This document shows, one piece after another, positions 1 to 8,307 of a stretch of 64,000 bases of DNA. A model generated the notes under the pieces. That model was not told the origin of the DNA, did no database searches, and saw nothing but the letters and a program-made list of their open reading frames with translations. Both the position numbers and the translations under genes were made by a program. The stretch's first letter is position 1; each line of letters opens with the position of its first letter. Origin of the DNA: Alphaproteobacteria bacterium (lineage in GTDB: Bacteria > Pseudomonadota > Alphaproteobacteria > Micropepsales > Micropepsaceae); contig WGNJ01000001.1 of the NCBI GenBank assembly GCA_016124635.1, positions 124,001 to 188,000 of the forward strand, in the 5' to 3' direction.

Positions 1-332
1 TGGAAGAGCGCGACCGCGTCCTCGACCAGATCCGCGTCGTCGACCAGCCACCGCCCGCCCGGAGCGAGGTCACCGACCGTCGATTGCGTGAGCTTCTGCG
101 GCTCAATTGTCTCGCCGCCGCTTCGCCGAACCCAAATGTGAGCCAGGTGCGTCTTCCCCGAGCCTTCGGGACCCCAGAGCGCCGCCGACCGCGCCGGCCA
201 CGCCGGCCACTCCTCGACGAACGCAAGCGCACGTTCGTTTGATTCACCGACGATGAAATCGTCGCGCTTGTAGCTTGGCGCATGCTCGAAGGCCAACGGC
301 AGTTGGGTCGAACGTCTGCGTTCGCGTGGCAT
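1..332 (-). CDS. hdaA: HdaA-like regulator of DnaA inactivation (partial, N-terminal part)
   Basis: The reading frame starts at 332 and runs off the left edge, so about 110 residues of the N-terminus are visible. It opens with a QLPLAFEH-type segment, followed by the Walker A motif GPEGSGKTH and a Walker B-like stretch LVDDAD. This is the layout of the DnaA-like AAA+ protein HdaA, which in alphaproteobacteria works with the beta clamp to hydrolyse ATP on DnaA and prevent over-initiation. The early Q-L-P-L-like segment resembles the clamp-binding motif of the family. It begins 3 nt after the CDP-alcohol phosphatidyltransferase stop codon, an arrangement common in alphaproteobacteria. A chromosomal DnaA proper would be much longer at the N-terminus. 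Confidence 0.9.
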   Translation of the reverse strand, partial: MPRERRRSTQLPLAFEHAPSYKRDDFIVGESNERALAFVEEWPAWPARSAALWGPEGSGKTHLAHIWVRRSGGETIEPQKLTQSTVGDLAPGGRWLVDDADLVEDAVALF

Positions 333-335
333 CGT

Positions 336-968
336 CTATACGGGAAGCTGACGCCGGCGAAGCGCACGCATGCCTTCGACGAAATAGGCGAGCCACGAGA
401 TCGTCGTCGTCGCGGCGGCAAGCCACACCAGATATGGCCGCGCCTCGGTCAGATGCACGACGCCCGCAAGATCGGCAAGTGTCGCCACGATCAAGCCGAC
501 CTGCACGAACGTGTTGACCTTGCTGATGAAGAGCGGCCGCATGCGCAAGGGAATACCTTTGGCGCGGCGAAACGCGGCAACGGTCGCCACGATCGCGAAA
601 TCGCGCGCCAGTGCCAATGCCACCAGCCAGATCGGAATTTCGCCTTGCATCGCCAACGTCACGAACAAGCCGATGATCAAGAGCTTATCGGCAAGCGGAT
701 CGAGATAGGCGCCCAACAAGGACTTATGGCTGAACGTGCGTGCGATCACGCCGTCGATCGCATCGCTGGCTCCGGCGATCAGCGTGAGCCAAAAGGCTTC
801 GCGATAGTTTTCGTCGATCAACGCGATGACGATAAACGGCACCAACACCACGCGAACGGCAGTGACGCCGTTGGCGACAGTCAGCCCATAACGCTCAAGG
901 AACCGCGGCTGGAGCGGGGCTTGGCGCTGCGCCGGCGCTGCGGCTGAGGATATAGGTTCCGTTGGCAT
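336..968 (-). CDS. CDP-alcohol phosphatidyltransferase family protein (PgsA-like)
   Basis: This is a 210-residue polytopic membrane enzyme. It carries the complete family signature D69-x2-D72-G73-x2-A76-R77-x8-G86-x3-D90-x3-D94, which binds the metal ion and CDP. Hydrophobic segments at about 37-51, 95-112 and 115-130 fit the six-helix fold. The family transfers a phosphatidyl group from a CDP-alcohol to a second alcohol, such as glycerol-3-phosphate in phosphatidylglycerophosphate synthesis; the exact acceptor cannot be read here. The ATG at 968 makes the gene overlap the end of the upstream DUF2066 gene by 74 nt. No good internal start exists before the first helix, so I keep it. It is probably cotranscribed with hdaA. 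Confidence 0.87.
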   Translation of the reverse strand: MPTEPISSAAAPAQRQAPLQPRFLERYGLTVANGVTAVRVVLVPFIVIALIDENYREAFWLTLIAGASDAIDGVIARTFSHKSLLGAYLDPLADKLLIIGLFVTLAMQGEIPIWLVALALARDFAIVATVAAFRRAKGIPLRMRPLFISKVNTFVQVGLIVATLADLAGVVHLTEARPYLVWLAAATTTISWLAYFVEGMRALRRRQLPV

Positions 969-1992
969 CTGGCGTTAAGAACAGATTCTCTTGTGCAAGT
1001 GCTGTCTGCAGTTGCTCGACCCTCCCAACATAGTCGAAACGCAGCCGCGCGCCTTGCAGATTTAGCTCGTCAACCAAGATATTTTGGATCAGCCGAACGC
1101 TATCAAGGTCTTTTTTGATGCCGACCCACTCTCCAAGCGATGAAAACGCCACATTCGCCATGAGCGATGTTTGGGCGCCATAGTCGACCGACGTCGAGCG
1201 CTTCCAATCCTCCTGCACGCTGTCCGCGATAGTCGTGGCCGCCCGTGTTGACAGCGAGAGATCGTCTTCTTTCGCCTGGGACGCATAGCTGGCCCCGCGC
1301 TGCGAGCGGCCTTCCGGTTTGATTTGCGTCAGCGAGACTTCAAGGCCGCCGGCCGTGCGCGAGGCATTGGCGACGAGTATTGCACCTGCGTTGTACCGAT
1401 CGGCGAGCGACTTCATTGTCGCCCAGTCGGTCGCACCGGCAGCACCGGACAGCAGCTGCATTTCGGCCACATCCCCGACTGGCACGACGATCGGCACCAA
1501 ACTTCCCACCCGCGCTGTCGCACTCCACGCCTGCGACCAAGCCGAATCCGGTACCCAGGCGTTTGCAATCAACGGAATGACCAACACGGGCTTCGCAATC
1601 GACTCGCTGTATTGCACGCCGGTTTTGCGCAGCGCGCTGCGCACCGTTATCGGATTGAAGCGAAACGTGACCGTGGCGAGGTAACGGGTCGATGAGTGTC
1701 GCTCGTTGGCAACGTCGAAACTCTTCACCAAGAGTTCGAGCTCGTTCGACGCAAGCTGCGGTTGGCGAGCCCATTCGTTCGCCGGGGTCATGCGGCGAAA
1801 GAGTTGCGTCCAGGCAATCTGACGCCCCTGCCCCATGGCTGCGTCTTTTGCGGTGGACGGCGACGTACCGGTCGCGTCCACCTGGACGTTGGACACAGTC
1901 CACAGATCTTCCGCACTCACCGGGGCCACACCAGACATCACCAACAAAGCGGCGAAGACGGCCAACTGCCCGAAAGACTTCAGCATTTTCAT
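895..1992 (-). CDS. DUF2066 domain-containing exported protein
   Basis: The 365-residue protein begins with a clear Sec signal peptide (hydrophobic core about residues 8-22, cleavage near VSA-ED at 27-29). The body resembles the DUF2066 family, periplasmic or membrane-associated proteins of unknown function that commonly sit upstream of a CDP-alcohol phosphatidyltransferase and hdaA in alphaproteobacteria. The tail, about 15 residues, is rich in Ala and Pro. The 3-prime end overlaps the next gene by 74 nt, which suggests translational coupling. It starts about 140 nt from the divergent DUF502 gene. Function unknown; the family call rests on neighbourhood and overall composition. Confidence 0.8.
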   Translation of the reverse strand: MKMLKSFGQLAVFAALLVMSGVAPVSAEDLWTVSNVQVDATGTSPSTAKDAAMGQGRQIAWTQLFRRMTPANEWARQPQLASNELELLVKSFDVANERHSSTRYLATVTFRFNPITVRSALRKTGVQYSESIAKPVLVIPLIANAWVPDSAWSQAWSATARVGSLVPIVVPVGDVAEMQLLSGAAGATDWATMKSLADRYNAGAILVANASRTAGGLEVSLTQIKPEGRSQRGASYASQAKEDDLSLSTRAATTIADSVQEDWKRSTSVDYGAQTSLMANVAFSSLGEWVGIKKDLDSVRLIQNILVDELNLQGARLRFDYVGRVEQLQTALAQENLFLTPDANGTYILSRSAGAAPSPAPAAVP

Positions 1993-2134
1993 GGGGAGGG
2001 AGCCTTGCGAAACGCAGATACGGTAAATGCTTTACACGGGGCGGCCGCCCGCAGGAAGGGGGGCCATGGCGGCTTGCGCAAGCGATTGTCATTCCAACTG
2101 AATCCTCTTCAAGATACAGTGTCCACGGTGGTTA

Positions 2135-2827
2135 ATGGCTGGAGTCGCCACCTTGCACATTCAGCAGAACCTTTTGGCCGGCTTGCTCACGATCCTGCCG
2201 CTCGCGGCGGTATGGTTCGTTCTGAAGATTGTCGTCGACGTATTGGCCGATGTTGGCCGCCCGGTCGCCGATTGGCTCGCGGCGACGTTCAAGCCGTTGC
2301 TACCTGAGACGATCGCCGGCTTTTTCAACGAGACGACACTCTATGCCGTTGCTGCGCTCGTAACCCTGGTGCTCCTCTACCTCATCGGCATGGTGGCAAA
2401 ACGCGTTGTCGGTCAGCGTGTGTTGGACGGATTTGACGCGCTCATACAGCGCGTCCCGTTCGTGCACATGATCTACAACTCGGCCAAGAAGGTCGTCGCT
2501 GCCTTCCAGCCGCAGGCCGAGCGCATCCAGCGCGTGGTTCTCGTGGACTTCCCACACGCCGAGATGCGCGCGATCGGCTTCGTCATGAACACATTCAAGG
2601 AGGAGAGCACCGGGCGCGACCTGGTCGCGGTGTTCGTTCCCACGGCGCCGAACCCAACGTCCGGATATCTGGAAATCCTGCCCGCCGAAAAGACGATCTT
2701 CGTCGACATGACGTTCGACCAGGCGATGGCCATGGTCGTCTCTGGCGGCGCCATTGGCCCGGACAAGCTCAGCTATCTTCACCGTGACGGGACCGCGCAG
2801 CCCGCCGCAGCGCCAGCGCCCCCATAA
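2135..2827 (+). CDS. DUF502 domain-containing membrane protein
   Basis: The 230-residue protein has two predicted transmembrane helices (about 13-33 and 69-86), then a soluble domain in which proline and glycine residues follow the DUF502 pattern (for example PNPTSGYLEI and FVPTAPNP). It ends in a Pro/Ala-rich tail. DUF502 proteins are widespread inner-membrane proteins of unknown function. The gene stands alone on this strand, divergent from the DUF2066 gene, and is followed by the tRNA-Thr gene. The ATG at 2135 puts the first helix at the usual distance from the N-terminus. Confidence 0.85.
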   Translation: MAGVATLHIQQNLLAGLLTILPLAAVWFVLKIVVDVLADVGRPVADWLAATFKPLLPETIAGFFNETTLYAVAALVTLVLLYLIGMVAKRVVGQRVLDGFDALIQRVPFVHMIYNSAKKVVAAFQPQAERIQRVVLVDFPHAEMRAIGFVMNTFKEESTGRDLVAVFVPTAPNPTSGYLEILPAEKTIFVDMTFDQAMAMVVSGGAIGPDKLSYLHRDGTAQPAAAPAPP

Positions 2828-2946
2828 GAGCGTGCCAAGCTTAAGTGTCTGCCGGGATAGGCCAATCGACCGTTGGGGTCATTAACAGGTAAGGCCGGCA
2901 TTGCCTGCACCGGCGGCTTTGCGATAGGCATCCGCCCCACGTCTGC

Positions 2947-3021
2947 GCCGGATTAGCTCAGGGGTAGAGCAACCGCCTTGTAAGCGGTAGGTCGTCTGTT
3001 CAAATCAGACATCCGGCACCA
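2947..3021 (+). tRNA. tRNA-Thr (anticodon UGU)
   Basis: A full cloverleaf can be drawn. The acceptor strand GCCGGAT at 2947-2953 pairs with ATCCGGC at 3011-3017, the discriminator base is A3018, and CCA (3019-3021) is encoded. The anticodon stem ACCGC/GCGGT encloses the loop CTTGTAA, giving anticodon TGT at 2979-2981, which reads ACA. The T-arm is GTCTG TTCAAAT CAGAC. A plain chromosomal tRNA gene with no integrase or att-like duplication next to it. Confidence 0.97.
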
Positions 3022-3081
3022 TTCTCTTGCCGCAGGCGAGGCCGTGGGGACGCGCGGACGATCCAACAGCGAGCGACACCG

Positions 3082-4299
3082 ATGGCAGAACGCGCTACCT
3101 CCGCCGGCAAAAAGCCCAACCTCGATACCCAGCATTTCGACTGGGAAGACCCGCTGCATCTGGCAGATCAGCTCACCGAAGAAGAGCGCCTGATCCGCGA
3201 CAGCGCCCGCGGCTTCGCGCAGTCGAAGCTGATGCCGCGCGTCATCGAGGCGAACCGCAAGGAAATCTTTCACACCGAGATCATGCGTGAATTCGGCAAG
3301 ATGGGCCTCCTTGGCATCACCGTCCCCGAAACCTACGGCGGCGCGGGCTTGGGCTACGTCGCTTACGGCCTGGCCGCGCGCGAAGTGGAAAGAGTCGACA
3401 GCGGCTACCGCTCGGCGATGAGCGTGCAGTCGAGCCTTGTCATGCATCCGATTTACGCCTTCGGCTCTGAGGAACAGCGCCGTCGCTTTCTCCCGAAGCT
3501 CGCGACCGGCGAGATGGTCGGCTGCTTCGGCTTGACCGAACCGGATCACGGCTCGGACCCGGGATCCATGGTGACGCGCGCCAAGGCCGCGCCGGGCGGC
3601 TTCCGCCTATCGGGCGCCAAGACTTGGATCACCAACGCGCCGATTGCCGACATAGCCGTCGTTTGGGCCAAGACAGAAGACGGCGTAATCCGCGGTTTCA
3701 TTGTTGAGCGTAGCTTCAAGGGCTTCTCGACACCCAAGATCGAAGGCAAGTTTTCGCTGCGCGCTTCAACCACCGGCCAGATCGCGCTCGACGACGTCTT
3801 TGTGCCAGCTGCCAATCAGCTGCCGAACGTTAGCGGCTTACGCGGACCCTTCAGCTGCTTGAACCGCGCGCGCTACGGCATCGCCTGGGGTTCGATGGGT
3901 GCCGCCGAATTCTGTTGGCACGCCGCGCGCAACTACGCGCTCGAGCGCAAGCAGTTCGGCCGCCCGCTCGCAGCCAATCAGCTTGTGCAGAAGAAGCTCG
4001 CCGACATGCAGACCGAGATCACGCTTGGCCTCAACGCCGTGCTACAGCTCGGCCGTTTGATCGAAGCGGGCAAGGCCGCGCCGCCCGCAATCTCGCTCTT
4101 GAAGCGCAACAATTGCGGCAAGGCGTTGGATATCGCCAGGCAAGCGCGCGACATCCACGGCGGCAACGGCATTTCGGACGAGTATCACGTGATCCGCCAC
4201 GTTATGAACCTCGAGACGGTCAACACTTACGAGGGCACTCATGACGTTCACGCCCTCATCCTTGGCCGCGCCCAAACGGGAATTCAGGCGTTCTTCTGA
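3082..4299 (+). CDS. gcdH: glutaryl-CoA dehydrogenase
   Basis: A 405-residue flavoprotein of the acyl-CoA dehydrogenase family. It oxidises and decarboxylates glutaryl-CoA to crotonyl-CoA in lysine and tryptophan breakdown. The visible signature is the GCDH-type end [15 protein letters not shown] with catalytic Glu384, preceded by [12 protein letters not shown]. The [13 protein letters not shown] segment (about 107-119) and the FAD-binding [10 protein letters not shown] and WITNAP segments also match the family. Length is normal. It is monocistronic by appearance, with tRNA-Thr upstream and a strong hairpin directly after the stop codon. Confidence 0.94.
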   Translation: MAERATSAGKKPNLDTQHFDWEDPLHLADQLTEEERLIRDSARGFAQSKLMPRVIEANRKEIFHTEIMREFGKMGLLGITVPETYGGAGLGYVAYGLAAREVERVDSGYRSAMSVQSSLVMHPIYAFGSEEQRRRFLPKLATGEMVGCFGLTEPDHGSDPGSMVTRAKAAPGGFRLSGAKTWITNAPIADIAVVWAKTEDGVIRGFIVERSFKGFSTPKIEGKFSLRASTTGQIALDDVFVPAANQLPNVSGLRGPFSCLNRARYGIAWGSMGAAEFCWHAARNYALERKQFGRPLAANQLVQKKLADMQTEITLGLNAVLQLGRLIEAGKAAPPAISLLKRNNCGKALDIARQARDIHGGNGISDEYHVIRHVMNLETVNTYEGTHDVHALILGRAQTGIQAFF

Positions 4300-4350
4300 G
4301 CCTGGCCGATCAATCGCGTTAACAACTGTGACGATCGGCCATCGTCAGGC
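4300..4350 (+). terminator. long hairpin directly after gcdH, possible terminator
   Basis: Nine bases TGGCCGATC (4303-4311) are perfectly complementary to GATCGGCCA (4333-4341). The outer bases GCCTG (4300-4304) also match CAGGC (4346-4350) after a 4-nt bulge, in competition for two bases. The stem starts right behind the gcdH stop at 4297-4299. There is no T-run after it, so it may be a terminator of the U-poor type or a processing or stability element. Confidence 0.45.
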
Positions 4351-4368
4351 CATGCTCCGGACGCTATC

Positions 4369-4941
4369 GTGGCGCAGAATTTCAGCGCGATGACGTTTGA
4401 GAAAATGTCCAACGACGACAAGGTCACGCAGAATGCCGATGCCGGCTGGACGCTCGTGCGTTGGTTCGGCATCCCGATCATTTTGGTGGCGGCGCTCTAC
4501 TTCGTTCAGCGGACGCTGGACGAGCGTCCACTGGTCGTCGTCACCAATCGCGGACCCATGCTGACGACGGAAGAAATGGCAGCGGCCCATCCAATTCAGC
4601 CACCAGCGCCGACCGGACCTGCGACGAACGCGCCGACGCAGCTGTCGCCGGTCGCACCAGCCGCGCCGCAGCCAGCGACGCTTGCCAACACCACACCGCA
4701 AGCGCTGGCGCAACCGAGCCCAAGCTATCCGCAGCGCGCACTCGACGCCGAAAGAGAAGGCGTCGTCCGCCTGCGCCTCTACATCACACCGGACGGTCAC
4801 GTCGCCGAAGCGAAGGTCCTGCGCGCGGAACCCGAGGGCTGGTTCGAGCGTGCTGCACAAGACGGCGTCAAACGCTGGCGCTATGCGCCTTCCGAATTTG
4901 GCGGAACGGCTGAAGTCGACGTCGAATTCAAATTGAAATAG
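4369..4941 (+). CDS. TonB-like energy transducer protein
   Basis: A 190-residue protein with the TonB layout: short cytoplasmic N-terminus, one membrane anchor (about 28-46), a Pro/Ala/Thr-rich periplasmic linker (about 75-115), and a C-terminal TonB domain (about 115-190). The domain contains the typical YPQRALDAEREGVV and VLRAEP segments and ends in VEFKLK. TonB-family proteins pass proton-motive energy to outer-membrane receptors. No ExbB/ExbD or receptor gene is nearby, so its partner is unknown. The annotated start is a GTG; ATG codons at 4390 and 4405 would also leave the anchor intact. Confidence 0.82.
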   Translation: MAQNFSAMTFEKMSNDDKVTQNADAGWTLVRWFGIPIILVAALYFVQRTLDERPLVVVTNRGPMLTTEEMAAAHPIQPPAPTGPATNAPTQLSPVAPAAPQPATLANTTPQALAQPSPSYPQRALDAEREGVVRLRLYITPDGHVAEAKVLRAEPEGWFERAAQDGVKRWRYAPSEFGGTAEVDVEFKLK

Positions 4942-5039
4942 CTGCAATTTTTCGCGGCAAATTTCTGCAAGCTTTCGACGAGTTCTCGCAAACAAAGTTT
5001 AATGCGCCGGGAGCGCCCTTTTTGCGCGATCCGTGCAAT

Positions 5040-5072
5040 TCACACAAACCATTTCAACGATCGTTTATGTGA
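5040..5072. promoter_or_regulatory. inverted repeat upstream of a small membrane protein gene
   Basis: TCACACAAAC (5040-5049) and GTTTATGTGA (5063-5072) form an imperfect palindrome, 9 of 10 pairs, with 13 nt between the arms. It lies about 60 nt before the start codon at 5132. The arm length and spacing fit a dimeric regulator site. No T-run follows, so a terminator for the TonB-like gene is less likely. Which protein binds is unknown. Confidence 0.35.
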
Positions 5073-5131
5073 GACCATCACACTGCGACCTCGTCGATGT
5101 TGACATGTGTTTGCGCAGAAGGAGTTGCGCC

Positions 5132-5293
5132 ATGTTGGATACGATCAGCGGACTGTGGCGTCTTTGGGAAGGCTTGTTCGCCGGAACGAATATGCCGTGG
5201 GGTCAGAGCGCCACGGCCGCATTCGGGATGGTCGCCGCAGCATACGGGCTCGGCTGGTTCATCAAGCACGTGATCCTGCCGCGCGAGCAGTAA
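5132..5293 (+). CDS. small single-span membrane protein, function unknown
   Basis: The predicted product has 53 residues. I choose the ATG at 5132 because a GAAGGAG ribosome-binding site lies just upstream (5118-5124); an in-frame start at 5033 would add a low-complexity, Arg/Cys-containing N-terminus with no ribosome-binding site. The protein has an amphipathic, Trp-rich N-terminus (GLWRLWEGLF) and one hydrophobic helix at about residues 28-46, ending in a basic tail. It ends 2 nt before the convergent M48 peptidase gene. I do not recognise the family. Confidence 0.6.
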   Translation: MLDTISGLWRLWEGLFAGTNMPWGQSATAAFGMVAAAYGLGWFIKHVILPREQ

Positions 5294-5295
5294 TC

Positions 5296-6390
5296 TCACC
5301 CTGCCTTGTCCCACGGGCCCTGCTCGTGGGGCTCGGCCTTTTCCTCAACGTCATCGCTGTCATCGTTGCCGGTACCTACCTCCGGCGCCGATGGCGGCTG
5401 TGACGAGGAAATGGGTCCGGGATCATGGCCACCGGCCACTTCCACCAGTTTCTCGACGCGCGCGTCGACGGACGGGTGGGTCGAAAACAGGTCGGCGACG
5501 CCGTTCTTCTGATTTTCGATGCACATTTCCATGATGCCCGAGGGCACGTGAGGCATCTCGGCGTGTCCCTCGATCTTGCGCAAGGCGCTGATCATGGCGT
5601 CGGGATTCTTCGTGAGTTCGACCGAGCCGGCGTCGGCCAAATACTCTCGCGAGCGGGATAGGGCAAAGCGGATCACGAGCGACAAGAACCAAGCAATCGC
5701 GATCAGCACGATCGCAATAATGATCGCCCCGCCTCCGCCGCCCTTCTTGCTGCTTCCCCCGCCCCCCGACGTCCTGATGCGCGGACCCTGCAGCAACACG
5801 CGAAACACGAACTCGCCGACAAGTGTGATGACGCCGGCGATGACGACGGCGACGACCATAAGGCGAACGTCGCCGTTGCGTATGTGCGTCAACTCGTGAC
5901 CAAGGACCGCCTCAAGCTCCTGATCGTTGAGCGCATTCATCAGCCCACGCGTTACCGCAATCTGATACTGACCGTCATGCATACCCGAAGCGTATGCATT
6001 CATTACATCGGTTTCGATGATCTGCAGCTTGGGCGTGGGAATACCGCGCGAGATGCACAGGTTTTCGAGGATATTGTAGAGGCGCGGCTCTTCTGTGCGG
6101 GTCACGCCCTTGGCGCCCGTCGCAGCGTCGATCAGACGCTGATGCATCGAATAACCGAAAAAGACCCACACGGCCGTTGCAACGGTTGCCCACGGCGCCA
6201 GGTAGAGGAAATCCCACCAAGCCATGTCCATGATGTCGCCGAATGCCTCGTCCCCGGCCACAAAACCGAGGAAGCCGAGGACGAAGGCGAACACCAGGAT
6301 GTAGACGAGGAAGAAAAGTCCGGCGATCAGCACAACCGAACGGACGCGGTTGTGCTGAATGTGCGTGTAAAGCCCGTACGCCGCAGCCAT
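5296..6390 (-). CDS. M48 family zinc metallopeptidase (HtpX-like)
   Basis: A 364-residue integral membrane protease. The zinc motif is H165-E-L-T-H169 and the third ligand is probably Glu249 in SREYLAD. Hydrophobic segments lie at about 19-45, 62-80, 177-200 and 222-243. A Gly-rich loop (about 209-221) precedes the last helix, and the C-terminal 40 residues are acidic and probably disordered. HtpX-type enzymes degrade damaged membrane proteins. It follows lemA after 15 nt, a pairing seen in many bacteria and suggesting that LemA acts with the protease. Confidence 0.92.
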   Translation of the reverse strand: MAAAYGLYTHIQHNRVRSVVLIAGLFFLVYILVFAFVLGFLGFVAGDEAFGDIMDMAWWDFLYLAPWATVATAVWVFFGYSMHQRLIDAATGAKGVTRTEEPRLYNILENLCISRGIPTPKLQIIETDVMNAYASGMHDGQYQIAVTRGLMNALNDQELEAVLGHELTHIRNGDVRLMVVAVVIAGVITLVGEFVFRVLLQGPRIRTSGGGGSSKKGGGGGAIIIAIVLIAIAWFLSLVIRFALSRSREYLADAGSVELTKNPDAMISALRKIEGHAEMPHVPSGIMEMCIENQKNGVADLFSTHPSVDARVEKLVEVAGGHDPGPISSSQPPSAPEVGTGNDDSDDVEEKAEPHEQGPWDKAG

Positions 6391-6405
6391 GACGGCGCGG
6401 AGGCC

Positions 6406-6975
6406 CTAGAACTTCACCTGTGGCGCTTGGTCAAGCGCAGCTCTGCTCTCGGCGCCGACGTCGAAGAACTCACGTTGCGTGAAGCCGAACATCGAGGCGA
6501 AGAGAACCGCCGGGAACGACTGGATCGAAGCGTTGTATTCCGAGACCGCATTGTTGAAGAAGCGGCGAGCGGCGGCGAGCTTGTTCTCGATGTCCGAGAG
6601 CGAGGCTTGCAGTTGCTGGAAATTCGCGCTCGCCTTCAGGTCCGGATAGGACTCCGACAGTGCGAACAGCTGCCGCAGAGCGCCGGAAAGCATGTTCTCC
6701 GCTTGAGCCTGTTGCGCCGGTCCTTGTCCTTGCGCCTGGATCGCCGCGTTTCGGGCGTTGACGACCGCTTCCAGCGTCCCACGCTCGTGTCCGGCGTAGC
6801 CCTTCACGGTCTCGACCAAATTCGGGATCAAGTCGTGGCGCTGTTTCATCTGAACGTCGATGTCGGCGAAGGCTTGGTTGGTCCGCTGCCTGAGCGCGAC
6901 CATGCTGTTGTAGGTGACCCAGATGAACCCAAGGACGACAACCACAACGATCAGGAGGATCAACCCGAAACTCAT
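6406..6975 (-). CDS. lemA: LemA family protein
   Basis: The 189-residue protein has an N-terminal membrane anchor (about 3-20) followed by a long helical bundle containing the diagnostic RHDLIPNLV segment and a NARNAA motif. LemA proteins are anchored, mostly helical proteins of poorly known function. The gene starts the lemA-M48 peptidase operon, with 15 nt between them. Length is normal. Confidence 0.93.
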   Translation of the reverse strand: MSFGLILLIVVVVVLGFIWVTYNSMVALRQRTNQAFADIDVQMKQRHDLIPNLVETVKGYAGHERGTLEAVVNARNAAIQAQGQGPAQQAQAENMLSGALRQLFALSESYPDLKASANFQQLQASLSDIENKLAAARRFFNNAVSEYNASIQSFPAVLFASMFGFTQREFFDVGAESRAALDQAPQVKF

Positions 6976-7339
6976 TTTGTCTCTCCGTTAAGCGACTCTG
7001 ACCGCAGCCACACTACCAGCAACCCCGCCGCGAAAGGAAATTGCGTGACCTGGAAATAGTCAGGCAAGCCTCCCTCCGCAAGCGCGATTCGCCACGTTTC
7101 GTGCGGTTGGCTAGCATTGCGCCAACCGGCTGGAACGGCCCCGCCCTTGTGTGGATGATCTTCTACCCAAGAGACGAGGGAAGCGCGCGCTCCCGCCGCG
7201 GTAGCTATTTCATTTCGAAGAGTTCACGCCCGCGCGCCATCGGCTTTGGCAATATGAACGCGCTCGGCCAGCTGGCGCAATCAGCAGCTGTGTCGAGCCC
7301 CCGCCTCTGGCCAACTAAAGTTCTCCGCCAGGAAGAGAT
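6976..7339. other. intergenic region between divergent lemA and carboxypeptidase genes
   Basis: This 364-nt stretch separates two divergent transcription units and must hold promoters for both. A purine-rich AGGAAGAG ribosome-binding site lies at 7330-7337, just before the ATG at 7340. I see no convincing gene, palindrome or terminator here. An open frame at 7041-7364 has no ribosome-binding site and no recognisable domain and overlaps the next gene in another frame. Confidence 0.6.
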
Positions 7340-8299
7340 ATGGAAACGTTCTTTGCCGCTCTGATGAGCGCCAGCCTCATATTGACCTGGAGCGCCGGTA
7401 CCAGGGTTGCGGCAGTCTTTCAGAACGCCTGTGCGACCGGCGCGTACCAGACGGCATCGCGGTTGAACGCCGCCTCACTCGACACCGCCGAGATCACGCC
7501 CTTCGGCCGGAGCGAAGCTGGGTGGAAGGTCTACGCGCCGCAAATCGCCCGCACCATCGGAACGCCCTGCGCGCCGGACACGAAAGGCTTCGCCGCGACG
7601 CTGGCAAGCTGGCAGGCCAAGCATCGCCTTCACGCGACGGGATCGGTGAATATCGAAACGATCGGCGCAATGAAAAGCGCGTGGCAGCAAGCCCGTCCGT
7701 TCATCGGCGAACTGCGGGACGGCAGCTGTCCTGAGGCTCCGGCGGAAGCAGCGCTCGCCGAGATCGCGCCGCGAGAGGGCTGGCTCGGCAAGATTTCGAA
7801 GCTCGATCCCCACGCGCTCACGGCTCTGCGCAACATGATCGCGGCGGCACGCCGCGCCGACCCTGAAATCGCGGCCGACCGGCAGATGCTGCAGATCGTC
7901 TCCGCATTCCGCTCGCCCGCCTACGACGCTGCGCGTTGCGCCAAGGAGCACAATTGCAATGGCGTCGCACGCGCACGCTGTTCGGCGCATCGCACGGGCC
8001 GCGCCGTCGATATCTATGTCGGCGCTTTGCCAGGCAAGTCGCCTGTCTCGTCCGACGACGCAAATCGTCTCTTTCAGACACAAACCCCCGCCTACCGCTG
8101 GCTCGTCGCCAACGCCGGTCGCTTCGGTTTCGTGAACTACGTATTCGAACCCTGGCACTGGGAATGGGTCGGCACGGCACCGGCCGATCCGATTGTTCTT
8201 GCTGAGCTGAAACCGAGGCACCGTGCTCCCGTGGAAGCGTCAGCGACGAGCCTGAAGCCGCTGTTGCGTCTGAAGGCGATGTTCGGCCTCTCCGACTAG
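7340..8299 (+). CDS. D-alanyl-D-alanine carboxypeptidase, VanY/M15 family, with peptidoglycan-binding-like N-terminal part
   Basis: The 319-residue protein starts with a hydrophobic export or anchor segment (about 5-27). A central region (about 60-130) resembles a peptidoglycan-binding domain. The C-terminal catalytic domain has the M15 zinc motifs SAHRTGRAVD (His217, Asp224) and FEPWHWEW (Glu270, His273). Such enzymes trim the terminal D-Ala from murein peptides in the periplasm. Two cysteine pairs in the catalytic region (Cys200/Cys206/Cys214) may form disulfides. There is no vancomycin-resistance context, so a housekeeping or remodelling role is likelier than resistance. Confidence 0.85.
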   Translation: METFFAALMSASLILTWSAGTRVAAVFQNACATGAYQTASRLNAASLDTAEITPFGRSEAGWKVYAPQIARTIGTPCAPDTKGFAATLASWQAKHRLHATGSVNIETIGAMKSAWQQARPFIGELRDGSCPEAPAEAALAEIAPREGWLGKISKLDPHALTALRNMIAAARRADPEIAADRQMLQIVSAFRSPAYDAARCAKEHNCNGVARARCSAHRTGRAVDIYVGALPGKSPVSSDDANRLFQTQTPAYRWLVANAGRFGFVNYVFEPWHWEWVGTAPADPIVLAELKPRHRAPVEASATSLKPLLRLKAMFGLSD

Positions 8300-8307
8300 C
8301 AATATCT

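Noticed and set aside
2947-3021. tRNA-Thr as an integration site
   Set aside because: No integrase, no repeated tRNA 3-prime end and no atypical genes next to it.
7041-7364. Open frame of 107 codons in the gap before the VanY-like gene
   Set aside because: No ribosome-binding site or domain, random-looking composition, and it overlaps the well-supported gene at 7340 in another frame.
7340-8299. VanY-like gene as part of a vancomycin-resistance cluster
   Set aside because: No vanA/vanH/vanX or two-component genes nearby; domain layout suits murein remodelling.
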